Positions 17,847 to 26,541 of a stretch of 64,000 nucleotides of DNA are shown one piece after another. Numbering within the stretch: position 1 is the first letter of the stretch; every line of letters begins with the position of its first letter. The DNA is from Streptomyces sp. S.PNR 29 (GTDB taxonomy: Bacteria; Actinomycetota; Actinomycetes; Streptomycetales; Streptomycetaceae), in assembly GCF_030386795.1 (NCBI RefSeq), contig NZ_JANUQM010000002.1:372001-436000 (forward strand), read 5' to 3'. The notes beneath the pieces are model-generated. The model saw nothing but the letters and a program-made list of their open reading frames with translations. It was not told the origin of the DNA and did no database searches. The translations under genes and the position numbers were made by a program.

Positions 17847-19031
17847 CTACGACGTCACCAGATCCCCCGTGTCCACCGGCGTCGTCGCGTCCGCCGCGCG
17901 TGCGGCGTCGGAGGCGACCTCCGCGGCCGTCAGGACGTAGCCGGTCTCGGCGTCCGAGGTGGAGCGGGCGAAGACCACGCCGTACACCCGGCCGTCGGTG
18001 GTCAGCAGCGGGCCACCGGAGTTGCCGGGGCGGACGGTGGAGCGGATCGAGTAGATCTCGCGGGTGACGACCTCGTCGTTGTAGATGTTCTGGCCGTTCG
18101 CCCGCACCCGGTTCGCCACCGTCGCCGCCTGCAGGTTCAGGTCGCCGTCCTCCGGATAGCCCGCGACCACCGCCGAGTCGCCGCGCTCGGCGCCGTCGTC
18201 GAAGCGCAGAACGGGGGCGCGCAGTTCGGGGACGTACAGCACGGCCACGTCCTTGTCGGGGTCGAACAGCACCACCCGAGCCTCGTACGAGCGTCCCACC
18301 CCGCCGATCCTGACGGTCGGCTCGTCGATGCCGGCCACCACATGGGCGTTGGTCATCACGTGCTGCGGGGCGTAGACGAAGCCGGAGCCCTCGCGGCCCT
18401 GGGTGCCGGCGACGCCCTCGATCTTCACCGTGCTGAGCTTGGCGGCGTTGGTGGCGGCCGGTGTGACGCTGTCGCCGGAGGGGCGGGCGACCCGGGCGGT
18501 CGACTCGTTCTCGAACGGGTTGAAGACCTGCGGGAAGCCGGCCTGGGTCAGCGCCGACGTGGCCCGCGAGAACCACGCGGGGGTGGTGTCCGGCATGGCC
18601 TGCTGCACCGCGCCGAGCAGCCGGGAGTCCCGGATCGCCGATGTCAGCAGCGGCGAGGAGGACGCGGCCAGGACGCTCGCCGCCACCCACGCCACGATCA
18701 GCACCGCCACCGAGTTGGCCACCGCCCCGCCGACCCCGTCGACCACCCGCAGCGGTCCCCGGTCCAGCTCCCGGCGCAGTCTGAGGGCCAGCCGCCCCGC
18801 CAGCTCGTGGCCCACCACCGCCGGGAGCAGCACCGTGAACACGGCCGTCACCGTCGCCGCCGTCGTCCCCGGCTCCACCAGGTTCATCATCCAGGGCAGG
18901 ACCCACACGCCCACGACCGCACCGCCCACGAAACCGGCGAACGAGACGCAGCCGGCCACCAGCCCGCGGCGGTAGCCGGACGCCGCGTAGGCCAGTACCG
19001 CCAGCGCCAACAGGATGTCGAGCAGGTCCAC
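17847..19031 (-). CDS. MarP-like periplasmic serine protease with CvpA membrane domain
   Basis: 394 residues. The first 170 form a CvpA/colicin-V-production-type domain with four transmembrane segments; the rest is a trypsin-like protease with His in MTNAHVVAG, Asp in DPDKDVAVLYV and Ser in RPGNSGGPL, all three present. This architecture is that of MarP (Rv3671c), which keeps mycobacteria viable in acid and oxidative stress by cleaving a peptidoglycan hydrolase. Interestingly a peptidoglycan amidase gene is divergent from it here (19222-20040). Start ATG at 19031. Confidence 0.93.
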   Translation of the reverse strand: MDLLDILLALAVLAYAASGYRRGLVAGCVSFAGFVGGAVVGVWVLPWMMNLVEPGTTAATVTAVFTVLLPAVVGHELAGRLALRLRRELDRGPLRVVDGVGGAVANSVAVLIVAWVAASVLAASSSPLLTSAIRDSRLLGAVQQAMPDTTPAWFSRATSALTQAGFPQVFNPFENESTARVARPSGDSVTPAATNAAKLSTVKIEGVAGTQGREGSGFVYAPQHVMTNAHVVAGIDEPTVRIGGVGRSYEARVVLFDPDKDVAVLYVPELRAPVLRFDDGAERGDSAVVAGYPEDGDLNLQAATVANRVRANGQNIYNDEVVTREIYSIRSTVRPGNSGGPLLTTDGRVYGVVFARSTSDAETGYVLTAAEVASDAARAADATTPVDTGDLVTS

Positions 19032-19221
19032 ACAAGCCGCCTTTCTCTCGGACCCTTAGTACGTGGGGGACGGGCCCGGTGATCAGCTACGTCGGCGTGG
19101 CGGCCGAAAACCGGCCACACGCGCGCATGCATCCGGAAAAACGTCATGGACCAGGACGATGGTTCCACCGGGTGGCACAGCACACATCGCGGGCGGACCG
19201 GATCGGGCGGACAGTGGGACC

Positions 19222-20040
19222 ATGCGTGTCTTCCGAGGGCGGCGGGGGAGACGGGAACGGCGCGGGGGCCGCCTGCCCGGCGCCGCCCTGGTGCTGCTCG
19301 GCTGCCTGCCCGGCCTCGCCGCCGCCGTCGCGCTGGTGCTGTGCGCGCACGGCGTCGAACGCACGGTCGCGACGCAGGCCCGGTCCACCGCGGTCCGCTC
19401 CGACCCCCGGCACCTCGCCGCCAGACCGCACATCGTGCCCAGGTCCTCCTGGCTGGGCGCCGCCGCCCGCCGGCAGCCGCTCCCGCGCTACGACGACACG
19501 GTCGCCGCCGTCTTCGTCCACCACACCGACTCGCCCAACAGCTACGACTGCGCCGACACGCCCCGCATCATCCGCGCCCTGTACATGGGCCAGACCGGCG
19601 CCCGCGACTGGGACGACATCGGCTACAACTTCCTCGTCGACCGCTGCGGCACCATCTACGAGGGCCGGGCCGGCGGCGTCGACCGCCCCGTCACCGGCGC
19701 CCACACCCAGGGCTTCAACCACCGCACCACCGGCATCGCAGCCCTGGGCACCTTCACCGCGGGCGTGCCCGTGCCGCGCGAGCTGACCGAGGCGATCGCC
19801 GCACTGGCCGCCTGGAAACTCGGCCTGTCCGACACCGATCCGCGCGCACAGGTCCGCCTGGTCTCCAGCAACGACCGCAGCCGGTACGCGGCCGGCACCG
19901 CCGCCACCATGCCCGCCGTCGCGGGCCACGACGACGCCTTCATGACGAGCTGCCCCGGCGCGTCCCTGAGCGCCCGCCTCCCCGAGATCAGACAGCGTGC
20001 GGCCGGGCTGCAGGGCAGGACGCCGGCAGAAGCGGGCTAG
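19222..20040 (+). CDS. secreted or membrane-anchored peptidoglycan N-acetylmuramoyl-L-alanine amidase (PGRP-type)
   Basis: 272 residues. A strongly basic N-terminus (RVFRGRRGRRERRGGR) and one hydrophobic segment give a signal anchor. The amidase_2/PGRP domain follows with zinc ligands His in VFVHHTDS, His in TGAHTQGFN and Cys in MTSCPGASL. It should cleave the amide between muramic acid and the stem peptide. The start ATG at 19222 is placed at the basic n-region. A terminator-like repeat overlaps its stop codon. Next to a MarP-like protease, it could be a substrate, by analogy with MarP-RipA; this is inference only. Confidence 0.88.
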   Translation: MRVFRGRRGRRERRGGRLPGAALVLLGCLPGLAAAVALVLCAHGVERTVATQARSTAVRSDPRHLAARPHIVPRSSWLGAAARRQPLPRYDDTVAAVFVHHTDSPNSYDCADTPRIIRALYMGQTGARDWDDIGYNFLVDRCGTIYEGRAGGVDRPVTGAHTQGFNHRTTGIAALGTFTAGVPVPRELTEAIAALAAWKLGLSDTDPRAQVRLVSSNDRSRYAAGTAATMPAVAGHDDAFMTSCPGASLSARLPEIRQRAAGLQGRTPAEAG

Positions 20041-20079
20041 GCCCTGCGACGCCGGGATGATCCAAACGACAGGGCCTAG
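20037..20079 (+). terminator. terminator-like inverted repeat overlapping the amidase stop
   Basis: CTAGGCCCTG (20037-20046) and its perfect complement CAGGGCCTAG (20070-20079) with a 23-base loop. The left arm includes the TAG stop codon of the amidase gene. Confidence 0.55.
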
Positions 20080-20187
20080 GTGTGCCGCTCGGGGGCCCAG
20101 GTGCACAGGAACGTCACAGCGGGAGCGCAGGGTCCTCAGATCCCCGCGTCCTACGGTTCCGGCAGAAGCCGACCGGAGGTGGGGATC

Positions 20188-20418
20188 ATGAGGAACAGCA
20201 GTCCTGCGCAGCGCACGAAGACCGGCACCTGGGCGGAGACGGCCGGCCGTCCCTGGACGGCGCTGTGCGCGGCCCTGGCCGTCGTCCTGGGGCCGGCCGC
20301 GGTCACCGCGTCCGCCCTCGACCAGGCCAACGCGGCGCCGATGCACCACGCGGTGCAGGCGGACCAGACGCAGGCGTACATCCCGTCGGACACGAGCCGC
20401 AGGCGGACGGCGGCCTGA
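20188..20418 (+). CDS. small secreted protein
   Basis: 76 residues. A basic n-region (RNSSPAQRTKTG), a hydrophobic core (ALCAALAVVLGPAAVTASAL) and a likely cleavage after ANA leave a mature peptide of about 30 residues without cysteines (PMHHAVQADQTQAYIPSDTS). GGAGG lies just upstream of the ATG at 20188. No family recognised; it may be a small extracellular or cell-wall peptide. Confidence 0.6.
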   Translation: MRNSSPAQRTKTGTWAETAGRPWTALCAALAVVLGPAAVTASALDQANAAPMHHAVQADQTQAYIPSDTSRRRTAA

Positions 20419-20422
20419 GAGG

Positions 20423-20941
20423 TCAGCCGCCGAACCGCTCCCACAGCCGGGGAAACCGCTCGGCGAGCGCCCGCCGGTCCTCGAAGTCGATCGGGGTGCC
20501 CTCCGGTTCCGGGGGCGCGGGCGGGATGCCCAGGTCGGGGGCGACCGTGCCGGTGAGCTGCTCGTAGGCCTCGTCGGCCGCGTAGCCGAGCTCCTCGCCG
20601 TCGCCGTCGAGCTCCTCGTCGAACGTGTCCAGCAGGCCGGCGAGCGCGTCGGGGTCGTGCACGGCGCCCTCGTACACCTCGCGGCCCTGGCCGATCAGCC
20701 AGCACCGGAAGAAGTCGAAGGCGTCGTCGCTCGCCCCGTCCAGCAGCACCCAGGCGGCGCCCCACAGCTCCCAGGTGTACGCGCGGTTGTAGCGGGCCTC
20801 GAAGTGACGGGCGAAGTCCAGGACCATCTCCGGGTCCAGCCGCAGCAGTCGCTCCACGAGCAGGTCGGCCTGCTCCTCCGGGTCGCCGTCGGCGGCTTCC
20901 CGGGTGGCGTCGATCAGCTCCCAGAACTCCGTCTCGTCCAT
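20423..20941 (-). CDS. DUF4240 protein
   Basis: 172 residues, acidic, beginning MDETEFWELIDATREAADGD and containing LWGAAWVLLDGASDDAFDFFRCWLIGQG, which is the DUF4240 pattern (a WGR-like/stress-associated family of unknown function). The ATG at 20941 is directly preceded by a GTG (20944) that could also serve. Convergent with the small secreted protein, only four bases between stops. Confidence 0.82.
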   Translation of the reverse strand: MDETEFWELIDATREAADGDPEEQADLLVERLLRLDPEMVLDFARHFEARYNRAYTWELWGAAWVLLDGASDDAFDFFRCWLIGQGREVYEGAVHDPDALAGLLDTFDEELDGDGEELGYAADEAYEQLTGTVAPDLGIPPAPPEPEGTPIDFEDRRALAERFPRLWERFGG

Positions 20942-20997
20942 CACGGGTCAAGCATCGGCCCTGGGCGGATGGGACGCACGTGGAGCAGTGCGGATCG

Positions 20998-21984
20998 TTA
21001 TGTCCCCGGCAGGGATCCGTACAGCCCGGCGAGCCGCCGCGCGTCAGCCGCGAACCGGGCCCGGAGCTCCTCGGGTGCCAGCACCTCGACCTCGGGCCCG
21101 AGTCCCGTGAGCTGGGCGTGGGCGACCTCCTCGGACTCCACCGGGAGGGTCAGCGTCACCCACCCGTCGTCATCCGGCGCGCCCGCGGCCGCCAGCGCCT
21201 CCCGCGCGGACTGCGGACCGAGGGCGTACGGCAGCCGCCGCACGCCCTCCTCCGACAGCCGCACCCTGACCTCGGCGCGCAGGATCGACCGCGCGAACTG
21301 CTCGGCCCGCTCCTCCCAGAAGGCGTGCAGATCGAACTCCTCGGAGCGTTCGAAGCGCTCCTGGCCGGGCTCCACCGCCGTGAACCGGTCGATCCGGTAC
21401 ACCCGGAACGCCCCGTTGCCCGCCACCCGCGCGCACAGGTACCAGACGCCGGCCTTCAGCACCAGCCCGTACGGCTCCAGCTCCCGGTCGACCTCCTCCG
21501 CACCGCGCCGGTAGCGCGCGGTGATCCGCCGGTCGTCCCACACCGCGTCCGCGACCGCCGGCAGCAGCTCGGGCGTCTCGGGCTCCCTGAACCAGTTCGG
21601 CGCGTCCAGGTGGAACCGCTGGGCCGCCGTACGGGAGGCGTCGCGGAGGGAGGGCAGGAGAGCGGCGGACACCTTCAGCCGCGCCGCGGAGGCCGCGTCC
21701 TGAAGCCCCATCTCGCGCAGCGCCCCCGGCACGCCGGACAGGAACAGCGCCTCGGCCTCGCTGCGGTGCAGCCCGGTCAGCCGCGTCCGGTATCCGCCGA
21801 TCAGCCGGTACCCGCCGGCCCGCCCCCGGTCCGCGTACACCGGAACCCCGGCCTCGCTCAGCGCCTGCGCGTCCCGGGTCACCGTCCGCTCCGACACCTC
21901 CAGCTCCCGGGCGAGTTCGGCGGCGGTCATGGAGGGCCGGGACTGGAGCAGCAGCACCATTCTGATCAGCCGGGCAGCGCGCAT
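20998..21984 (-). CDS. YafY-type HTH/WYL-domain transcriptional regulator
   Basis: 328 residues: N-terminal HTH_11 (LIRMVLLLQSRPSMTAAELARELEVSERTVTRD is the helix-turn-helix region, residues about 5-38), then a WYL domain (GVWYLCARVAGNGAFRVYRIDRF near residue 180) and a WCX C-terminal extension. WYL regulators sense small ligands or nucleic-acid signals. It starts 14 bases past the aceE side hairpin at 22001-22024 and reads away from it. Target genes are not evident. Confidence 0.9.
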   Translation of the reverse strand: MRAARLIRMVLLLQSRPSMTAAELARELEVSERTVTRDAQALSEAGVPVYADRGRAGGYRLIGGYRTRLTGLHRSEAEALFLSGVPGALREMGLQDAASAARLKVSAALLPSLRDASRTAAQRFHLDAPNWFREPETPELLPAVADAVWDDRRITARYRRGAEEVDRELEPYGLVLKAGVWYLCARVAGNGAFRVYRIDRFTAVEPGQERFERSEEFDLHAFWEERAEQFARSILRAEVRVRLSEEGVRRLPYALGPQSAREALAAAGAPDDDGWVTLTLPVESEEVAHAQLTGLGPEVEVLAPEELRARFAADARRLAGLYGSLPGT

Positions 21985-22000
21985 GCAGCAATCATGCAGG

Positions 22001-22024
22001 AGGCCCCCACCGAAGCGGGGGCCT
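22001..22024 (-). terminator. hairpin terminator of aceE
   Basis: AGGCCCCC (22001-22008) and GGGGGCCT (22017-22024) with an eight-base loop, 16 bases after the aceE stop on the minus strand. Confidence 0.7.
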
Positions 22025-22039
22025 GCCGGCGATGGGGCC

Positions 22040-24742
22040 TTACAGGCCGTACTTCTCGCGCGCTTCCTTCACCGCCGTCGCCTTGACCTCGCCGCGCTTG
22101 GCGAGCTGGGCCAGGGCCGCGACCACGATGGACTCGGCGTCGACGCCGAAGTGGCGGCGGGCGGCCTCGCGGGTGTCCGACAGGCCGAAGCCGTCGGCGC
22201 CGAGCGAGGACCAGTCCTGGTCGACCCACTGCGCGATCTGGTCCGGGACCTGACGCATGTAGTCGGACACCGCCAGCACCGGGCCCTCGGCACCCTGGAG
22301 CGCCTGGCGGACGTACGGCACCCGCTCCTCGCCCCGCAGCAGCGCCGCGTCGGCCTCCAGGGCGTCCCGGCGCAGCTCGCTCCAGGACGTCGCCGACCAC
22401 ACGTCCGCCGCCACGCCCCACTCCTCGGCGAGCAGCGCCTGGGCCTTCAGCGCCCAGTGGATCGCCGTACCGGAGCCCAGCAACTGGATCCGGGGGGCGT
22501 TGGCCGGCACGGTCACGCCCGCCGACTCCGCCGTGTTGAAGCGGTACAGGCCCTTGACGATGCCCTCGTCGACGCCGTCGGCGGACGGCTTCGCGGGCTG
22601 CGGCAGCGGCTCGTTGTAGACGGTGAGGTAGTAGAAGACGTTCTGGTCCTCGCCCGGGGCCGCCTCGCCGTACATACGGCGCAGGCCGTCGCGGACGATC
22701 ACCGCGATCTCGTACGCGAACGCCGGGTCGTAGGTCAGCGCGGCCGGGTTGGTCGCGGCGATCACGGGGGAGTGGCCGTCGGCGTGCTGCAGACCCTCGC
22801 CGGTCAGGGTGGTCCGGCCCGCCGTCGCGCCGATCAGGAAGCCACGGCCGAGCTGGTCGCCGAGCTGCCACATCTGGTCGGCCGTGCGCTGCCAGCCGAA
22901 CATCGAGTAGAAGATGTAGAACGGGATCATCGGCTCGCCGTGCGTCGCGTACGACGTCGACGCGGCGATGAAGTCGGCCATCGAACCCGCCTCGGTGATC
23001 CCCTCGTTGAGGATCTGACCGCTGACGGCCTCCTTGTAGTACATCAGCTGGTCGCGGTCGACCGGCTCGTACGTCTGGCCCTTGGGGGAGTAGATGCCGA
23101 GGGACGGGAACAGCGACTCCATGCCGAAGGTGCGCGCCTCGTCGGGGACGATCGGCACCCAGCGCTTGCCGGTCTCCTTGTCGCGGACCAGGTCCTTGAC
23201 CAGGCGGACGAACGCCATGGTGGTGGCGACGTTCTGCGAGCCGGAGCCCTTGTCGAAGGCCGCGAACGCCTTCTCGGCGGGCGCCGGCAGCGGGGCCACC
23301 GGGTGGACGCGGCGGGCCGGGGCGGGGCCGCCGAGGGCGGCGCGGCGCTCCTGGAGGTAGCGGACCTCGGGGGAGTCGGCGCCCGGGTGGGCGTAGGGGA
23401 CGACCCCGTCCACGAACCGGCTGTCCGGGATGGGCAGTTCAAGCAGGTCACGCATCGCCTTGAACTCGTCCACCGTCAGCTTCTTCATCTGGTGGTTGGC
23501 GTTCTTCGACGCGAAGCCCTCGCCGAGGGTGTGGCCCTTGACGGTCTGCGCCAGGATCACGGTCGGCGCGCCCTTGTGCTCCACGGCGGCCTTGTACGCG
23601 GCGTACACCTTGCGTGGCTCGTGACCGCCACGGGAGAGGTGGAAACAGTCGAGGATCTTGTCGTCGCTCAGCAGCTTCGCCATGTCCACCAGCGCCGGGT
23701 CGGCGCCGAAGAAGTCCTGGCGGATGTAGGCGGCGTCACGGGTCTGGTACGTCTGGATCTGCGCGTCCGGCACCTGGCGCAGGCGGCGTACGAGCGCGCC
23801 GGTGGTGTCGAGCTGGAACAGCTCGTCCCAGGCGGAGCCCCAGAGCGTCTTGATCACGTTCCAGCCGGCGCCGCGGAACTGGGCCTCCAGCTCCTGCACG
23901 ATCTTGAAGTTGGCGCGGACCGGTCCGTCGAGGCGCTGCAGGTTGCAGTTGATGACGAAGGTGAGGTTGTCCAGCTCCTCGCGGGCGGCGAGCGCGAGGG
24001 CCGCCGTCGACTCGGGCTCGTCCATCTCGCCGTCGCCGAGGAAGGCCCAGACGTGCGAGCCGGAGGTGTCCTTGATCCCGCGGTTGGCGAGGTAGCGGTT
24101 GAACCGCGCCTGGTAGATGGCGGAGAGCGGGCCCAGACCCATGGAGACGGTGGGGAACTCCCACAGCCAGGGCAGGCGGCGCGGGTGCGGGTACGACGGG
24201 AGGCCCTCGCCGCCGGCCTCGCGGCGGAAGTTGTCGAGGTGCGTCTCGTTCAGCCGGCCGTCGAGGAAGGCGCGGGCGTAGATACCGGGGGAGGCGTGGC
24301 CCTGGATGTAGAGCTGGTCGCCCGAACCGTCGGTCTCCTTGCCTTTGAAGAAGTGGTTGAAGCCGGTCTCGTACAGCCAGGCCGCGGAGGCGAAGGTGGC
24401 GATGTGGCCGCCGACGCCGTACTTGCTGCCGCGGGTGACCATCGCGGCCGCGTTCCAGCGGTTCCACGCGGTGATCCGCTGCTCCATCGCCTCGTCACCG
24501 GGCACGGCCGGCTCGGCGGCGGTGGGGATGGTGTTGACGTAGTCGGTCTCCAGCAGCTTCGGCAGCGGGACGCCGGTCCCCTCGGCGCGCTCCAGCGTGC
24601 GGCGCATCAGGTATGCGGCACGGTGCGGCCCGGCCGCTTCGGCGACCGCGTCCAGGGAGGCCTGCCATTCGGCGGTCTCCTCCGGGTCCCGGTCCGGGAG
24701 CTGGTCGAGCTCGCTCGGCTGGATGGCGTTGGGGTCGGTCAT
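22040..24742 (-). CDS. aceE: pyruvate dehydrogenase E1 component, homodimeric type
   Basis: 900 residues, the length of the homodimeric AceE family. It decarboxylates pyruvate with thiamine diphosphate and loads acetyl groups onto E2 lipoyl domains. The ThDP/Mg site [22 protein letters not shown] ends in the NCNLQRLDG asparagine, and the catalytic-loop and C-terminal transketolase motifs ([19 protein letters not shown]) are present. The ATG at 24742 follows GGAAGG and gives the expected N-terminus; the frame upstream of it is not coding in character. E2 and E3 are encoded nearby at 26.5-29.8 kb. A perfect palindrome 145 bases upstream may be its operator. Confidence 0.96.
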   Translation of the reverse strand: MTDPNAIQPSELDQLPDRDPEETAEWQASLDAVAEAAGPHRAAYLMRRTLERAEGTGVPLPKLLETDYVNTIPTAAEPAVPGDEAMEQRITAWNRWNAAAMVTRGSKYGVGGHIATFASAAWLYETGFNHFFKGKETDGSGDQLYIQGHASPGIYARAFLDGRLNETHLDNFRREAGGEGLPSYPHPRRLPWLWEFPTVSMGLGPLSAIYQARFNRYLANRGIKDTSGSHVWAFLGDGEMDEPESTAALALAAREELDNLTFVINCNLQRLDGPVRANFKIVQELEAQFRGAGWNVIKTLWGSAWDELFQLDTTGALVRRLRQVPDAQIQTYQTRDAAYIRQDFFGADPALVDMAKLLSDDKILDCFHLSRGGHEPRKVYAAYKAAVEHKGAPTVILAQTVKGHTLGEGFASKNANHQMKKLTVDEFKAMRDLLELPIPDSRFVDGVVPYAHPGADSPEVRYLQERRAALGGPAPARRVHPVAPLPAPAEKAFAAFDKGSGSQNVATTMAFVRLVKDLVRDKETGKRWVPIVPDEARTFGMESLFPSLGIYSPKGQTYEPVDRDQLMYYKEAVSGQILNEGITEAGSMADFIAASTSYATHGEPMIPFYIFYSMFGWQRTADQMWQLGDQLGRGFLIGATAGRTTLTGEGLQHADGHSPVIAATNPAALTYDPAFAYEIAVIVRDGLRRMYGEAAPGEDQNVFYYLTVYNEPLPQPAKPSADGVDEGIVKGLYRFNTAESAGVTVPANAPRIQLLGSGTAIHWALKAQALLAEEWGVAADVWSATSWSELRRDALEADAALLRGEERVPYVRQALQGAEGPVLAVSDYMRQVPDQIAQWVDQDWSSLGADGFGLSDTREAARRHFGVDAESIVVAALAQLAKRGEVKATAVKEAREKYGL

Positions 24743-25114
24743 GTCGCCGCCTTCCTCAGTCGAAGGGGTTCCCTCATCGGTAAGGGTTCGGGGGTGCCCT
24801 TGGTCTTTGGCAGGACAGGGCGTGAGGCTTTGGCGCGGAGTCGTTGTGCGGCTCCGCCGCGTGGCCCGTCGGCGACTGTAACTCCCTGATCGATGATCGA
24901 TCAAAGGGTTGAAGCCCAAAATCTCTTGGTACCGAGAAATTGGCATGGCGTGCCGTGGATCCGGGCACGCGGTGCCGCTTTTTACCTGCTCACCTGAGCT
25001 GCGGCGGGCTAACGTGCGCGCCTGCCGGGATGGTCCTGGAGTGCGGCACGCAGGTGGGGGCGGACGGTCGGCCGTCCGCCGTCCGGCCCCACCCGCGTGC
25101 GCGACGCGGACGCG
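24743..25114. promoter_or_regulatory. aceE upstream regulatory region
   Basis: A 372-base gap without a gene. It contains the palindrome at 24887-24903 and, beyond it, an AT-richer stretch around 24915-24945 (CCCAAAATCTCTTGGTACCG) that could hold a promoter. No other structure is clear. Confidence 0.55.
24887..24903. promoter_or_regulatory. 17-bp palindrome, candidate operator of aceE
   Basis: TGATCGAT-G-ATCGATCA, a perfect inverted repeat with one central base, in the aceE promoter region. The GntR/FadR-type regulator encoded at 25680-26330 is the obvious candidate ligand, by analogy with PdhR upstream of aceEF in enterobacteria; binding is inferred. Confidence 0.55.
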
Positions 25115-25555
25115 TCATCCTGTGACCGTCTGCCCGGGCACGGCGGGATCCGGCCGGATGGAGGGCTCTTCGGCGGACTGCCGGCTCTGCTCCCTCTCCC
25201 GCTCGCCGCGTTCCCGTGCGGCCTGCTCCCGGGTGATCACCTCGGTGGCGGCACCGACGGTGACCGCGACCGGCCACGCCAGGGCTCCGGCCGCGGCCAT
25301 GCCGCCGAGGATCCCGTAGAAGGCCAGCTTGCGGGGTGAGGGGAGCAGGCCCATGACCGCGCCGGTGGCGCCCTGGGTGCTCCGGAACATGTCGCCCGGT
25401 GTCACATAGGGGATGGGCACCCGGGGATGCGCGGTGTGCAGGTGCACCACCTTGCCGCCCCTGGCTTCCTCCCGGCCGCGCGCCTCCTCGGCCGAGGGGG
25501 CGGTCCGGGGCGTCTCGTCCTGGATCGGCTCTTGCCGCATCTGTGGGGAAGTCAT
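25115..25555 (-). CDS. hypothetical protein with one or two membrane segments
   Basis: 146 residues: a charged N-terminal part, then PYVTPGDMFRSTQGATGAVMG, a hydrophobic region (LAFYGILGGMAAAGALAWPVAVTVGAAT) and a Glu/Arg-rich helical tail (REQAARERGEREREQSR). The ATG at 25555 has GGAGGACGGAG before it. No family recognised. It lies between aceE and the GntR regulator on the same strand, but is separated from aceE by 372 bases. Confidence 0.65.
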   Translation of the reverse strand: MTSPQMRQEPIQDETPRTAPSAEEARGREEARGGKVVHLHTAHPRVPIPYVTPGDMFRSTQGATGAVMGLLPSPRKLAFYGILGGMAAAGALAWPVAVTVGAATEVITREQAARERGEREREQSRQSAEEPSIRPDPAVPGQTVTG

Positions 25556-25679
25556 CTCCGTCCTCCCGTGGTGGGGAGCGTGAGTGGAAGAAGTCCCCCC
25601 TCCTCCTACCTTCCTGCCCGAAACGCCAACAAGCCACCTAAATCGGTAAAAGCAGTCAGGATCGATGGGGCGGTACGCG

Positions 25680-26330
25680 TCAGGCAGGCTCCTGGGCGCG
25701 TTCGTCGGTGGCGCGTGGAGCGCAGCCCAGTACGTGCTCCTTCACCAGGCGGCCGATGTCCGGATCCCGCCGCTTGAACGCCTCCACCAGCGCCTCGTGC
25801 TCCTCCGCGTACGACTGCTGCGCCGTACCCAGCCACCGGATCGACAGCGCCGTGAACACCTCGATGCCCAGCCCCTCCCAGGTGTGCAGCAGCACGCTGT
25901 TCCCGGCGGCGCGCACCATCTCCCGGTGGAAGGCCACGGTGTGCCGCACCTGCGCCTCACCGTCGGCCATGCGGTCCGCCTCGTACAGCGCCGCGACCTC
26001 GGGCTCCAGCGCCGAGGTGTCCCCGGCCAGCCGCTGCGCCGCCAGCTCGGCGGCGATCTGCTCCAGACCGGCCCGGACCGGGTAGATCTCCTCCAGGTCC
26101 ATGGCGGTGAGATTCCTGACCCGCACACCCTTGTTCGGCGCGGATTCGATCAGTCGCAGCGCCTCCAGCTCCCGCAGGGCCTCCCGTACGGGCGTCTGGC
26201 TGACCTCCAGCTCCACGGCGATCCGCCGCTCCACGATCCGCTCGCCCGGCTGCCAGCGCCCGCTGATGATCCCTTCCAGGATGTGCACGCGGATCTGTTC
26301 GCGCAGCGAGTGGACGACGGGCGCGGTCAT
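25680..26330 (-). CDS. GntR-family regulator, FadR/FCD subgroup
   Basis: 216 residues: N-terminal winged HTH (EQIRVHILEGIISGRWQPGERIVERRIAVELEVSQTPVREAL contains the typical GntR signature) and a C-terminal all-helical FCD domain with metal-binding His residues in VRHTVAFHREMVRAAGN and later SYAEEHEALVEA. FCD regulators bind organic acids. GGAG stands five bases before the ATG at 26330. Its place between E1 (aceE) and E2 genes suggests control of 2-oxoacid metabolism; an imperfect repeat TTGAC-n5-GACAA lies in its own upstream region near 26375-26395. Confidence 0.93.
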   Translation of the reverse strand: MTAPVVHSLREQIRVHILEGIISGRWQPGERIVERRIAVELEVSQTPVREALRELEALRLIESAPNKGVRVRNLTAMDLEEIYPVRAGLEQIAAELAAQRLAGDTSALEPEVAALYEADRMADGEAQVRHTVAFHREMVRAAGNSVLLHTWEGLGIEVFTALSIRWLGTAQQSYAEEHEALVEAFKRRDPDIGRLVKEHVLGCAPRATDERAQEPA

Positions 26331-26482
26331 GAGGGCTCCTTAGGGAGGGGCCCAGTGGCCCCCTGAGGGCGTTTGACGTTTAGACAATAAGGCCGGTTCG
26401 CTCCGCGGGAGGGGCGCGTGGGGGCGCTTTGGTGCAGGTGAGACGAGACTTACACGTTGACCGCGGCGCCCTGCCCAAAGGT

Positions 26483-26519
26483 TGATGCCCTTGCCCGGAG
26501 CTTCCGGGCAAGGGCATCA
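26483..26519. terminator. strong hairpin terminator after the E2 gene
   Basis: Perfect 17-bp inverted repeat, TGATGCCCTTGCCCGGA (26483-26499) and its complement (26503-26519), with a three-base loop. It ends the lpd-E2 operon and insulates the GntR gene downstream. Confidence 0.9.
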
Positions 26520-26541
26520 GTGCGTTGCAGCGGATCAGCGA

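Noticed and set aside
21929..24889. A very long open frame on the plus strand opposite aceE
   Set aside because: It mirrors the codon bias of aceE in very GC-rich DNA, has no ribosome site and an Arg/Val/Gly-rich composition unlike a folded protein; aceE explains the DNA fully.
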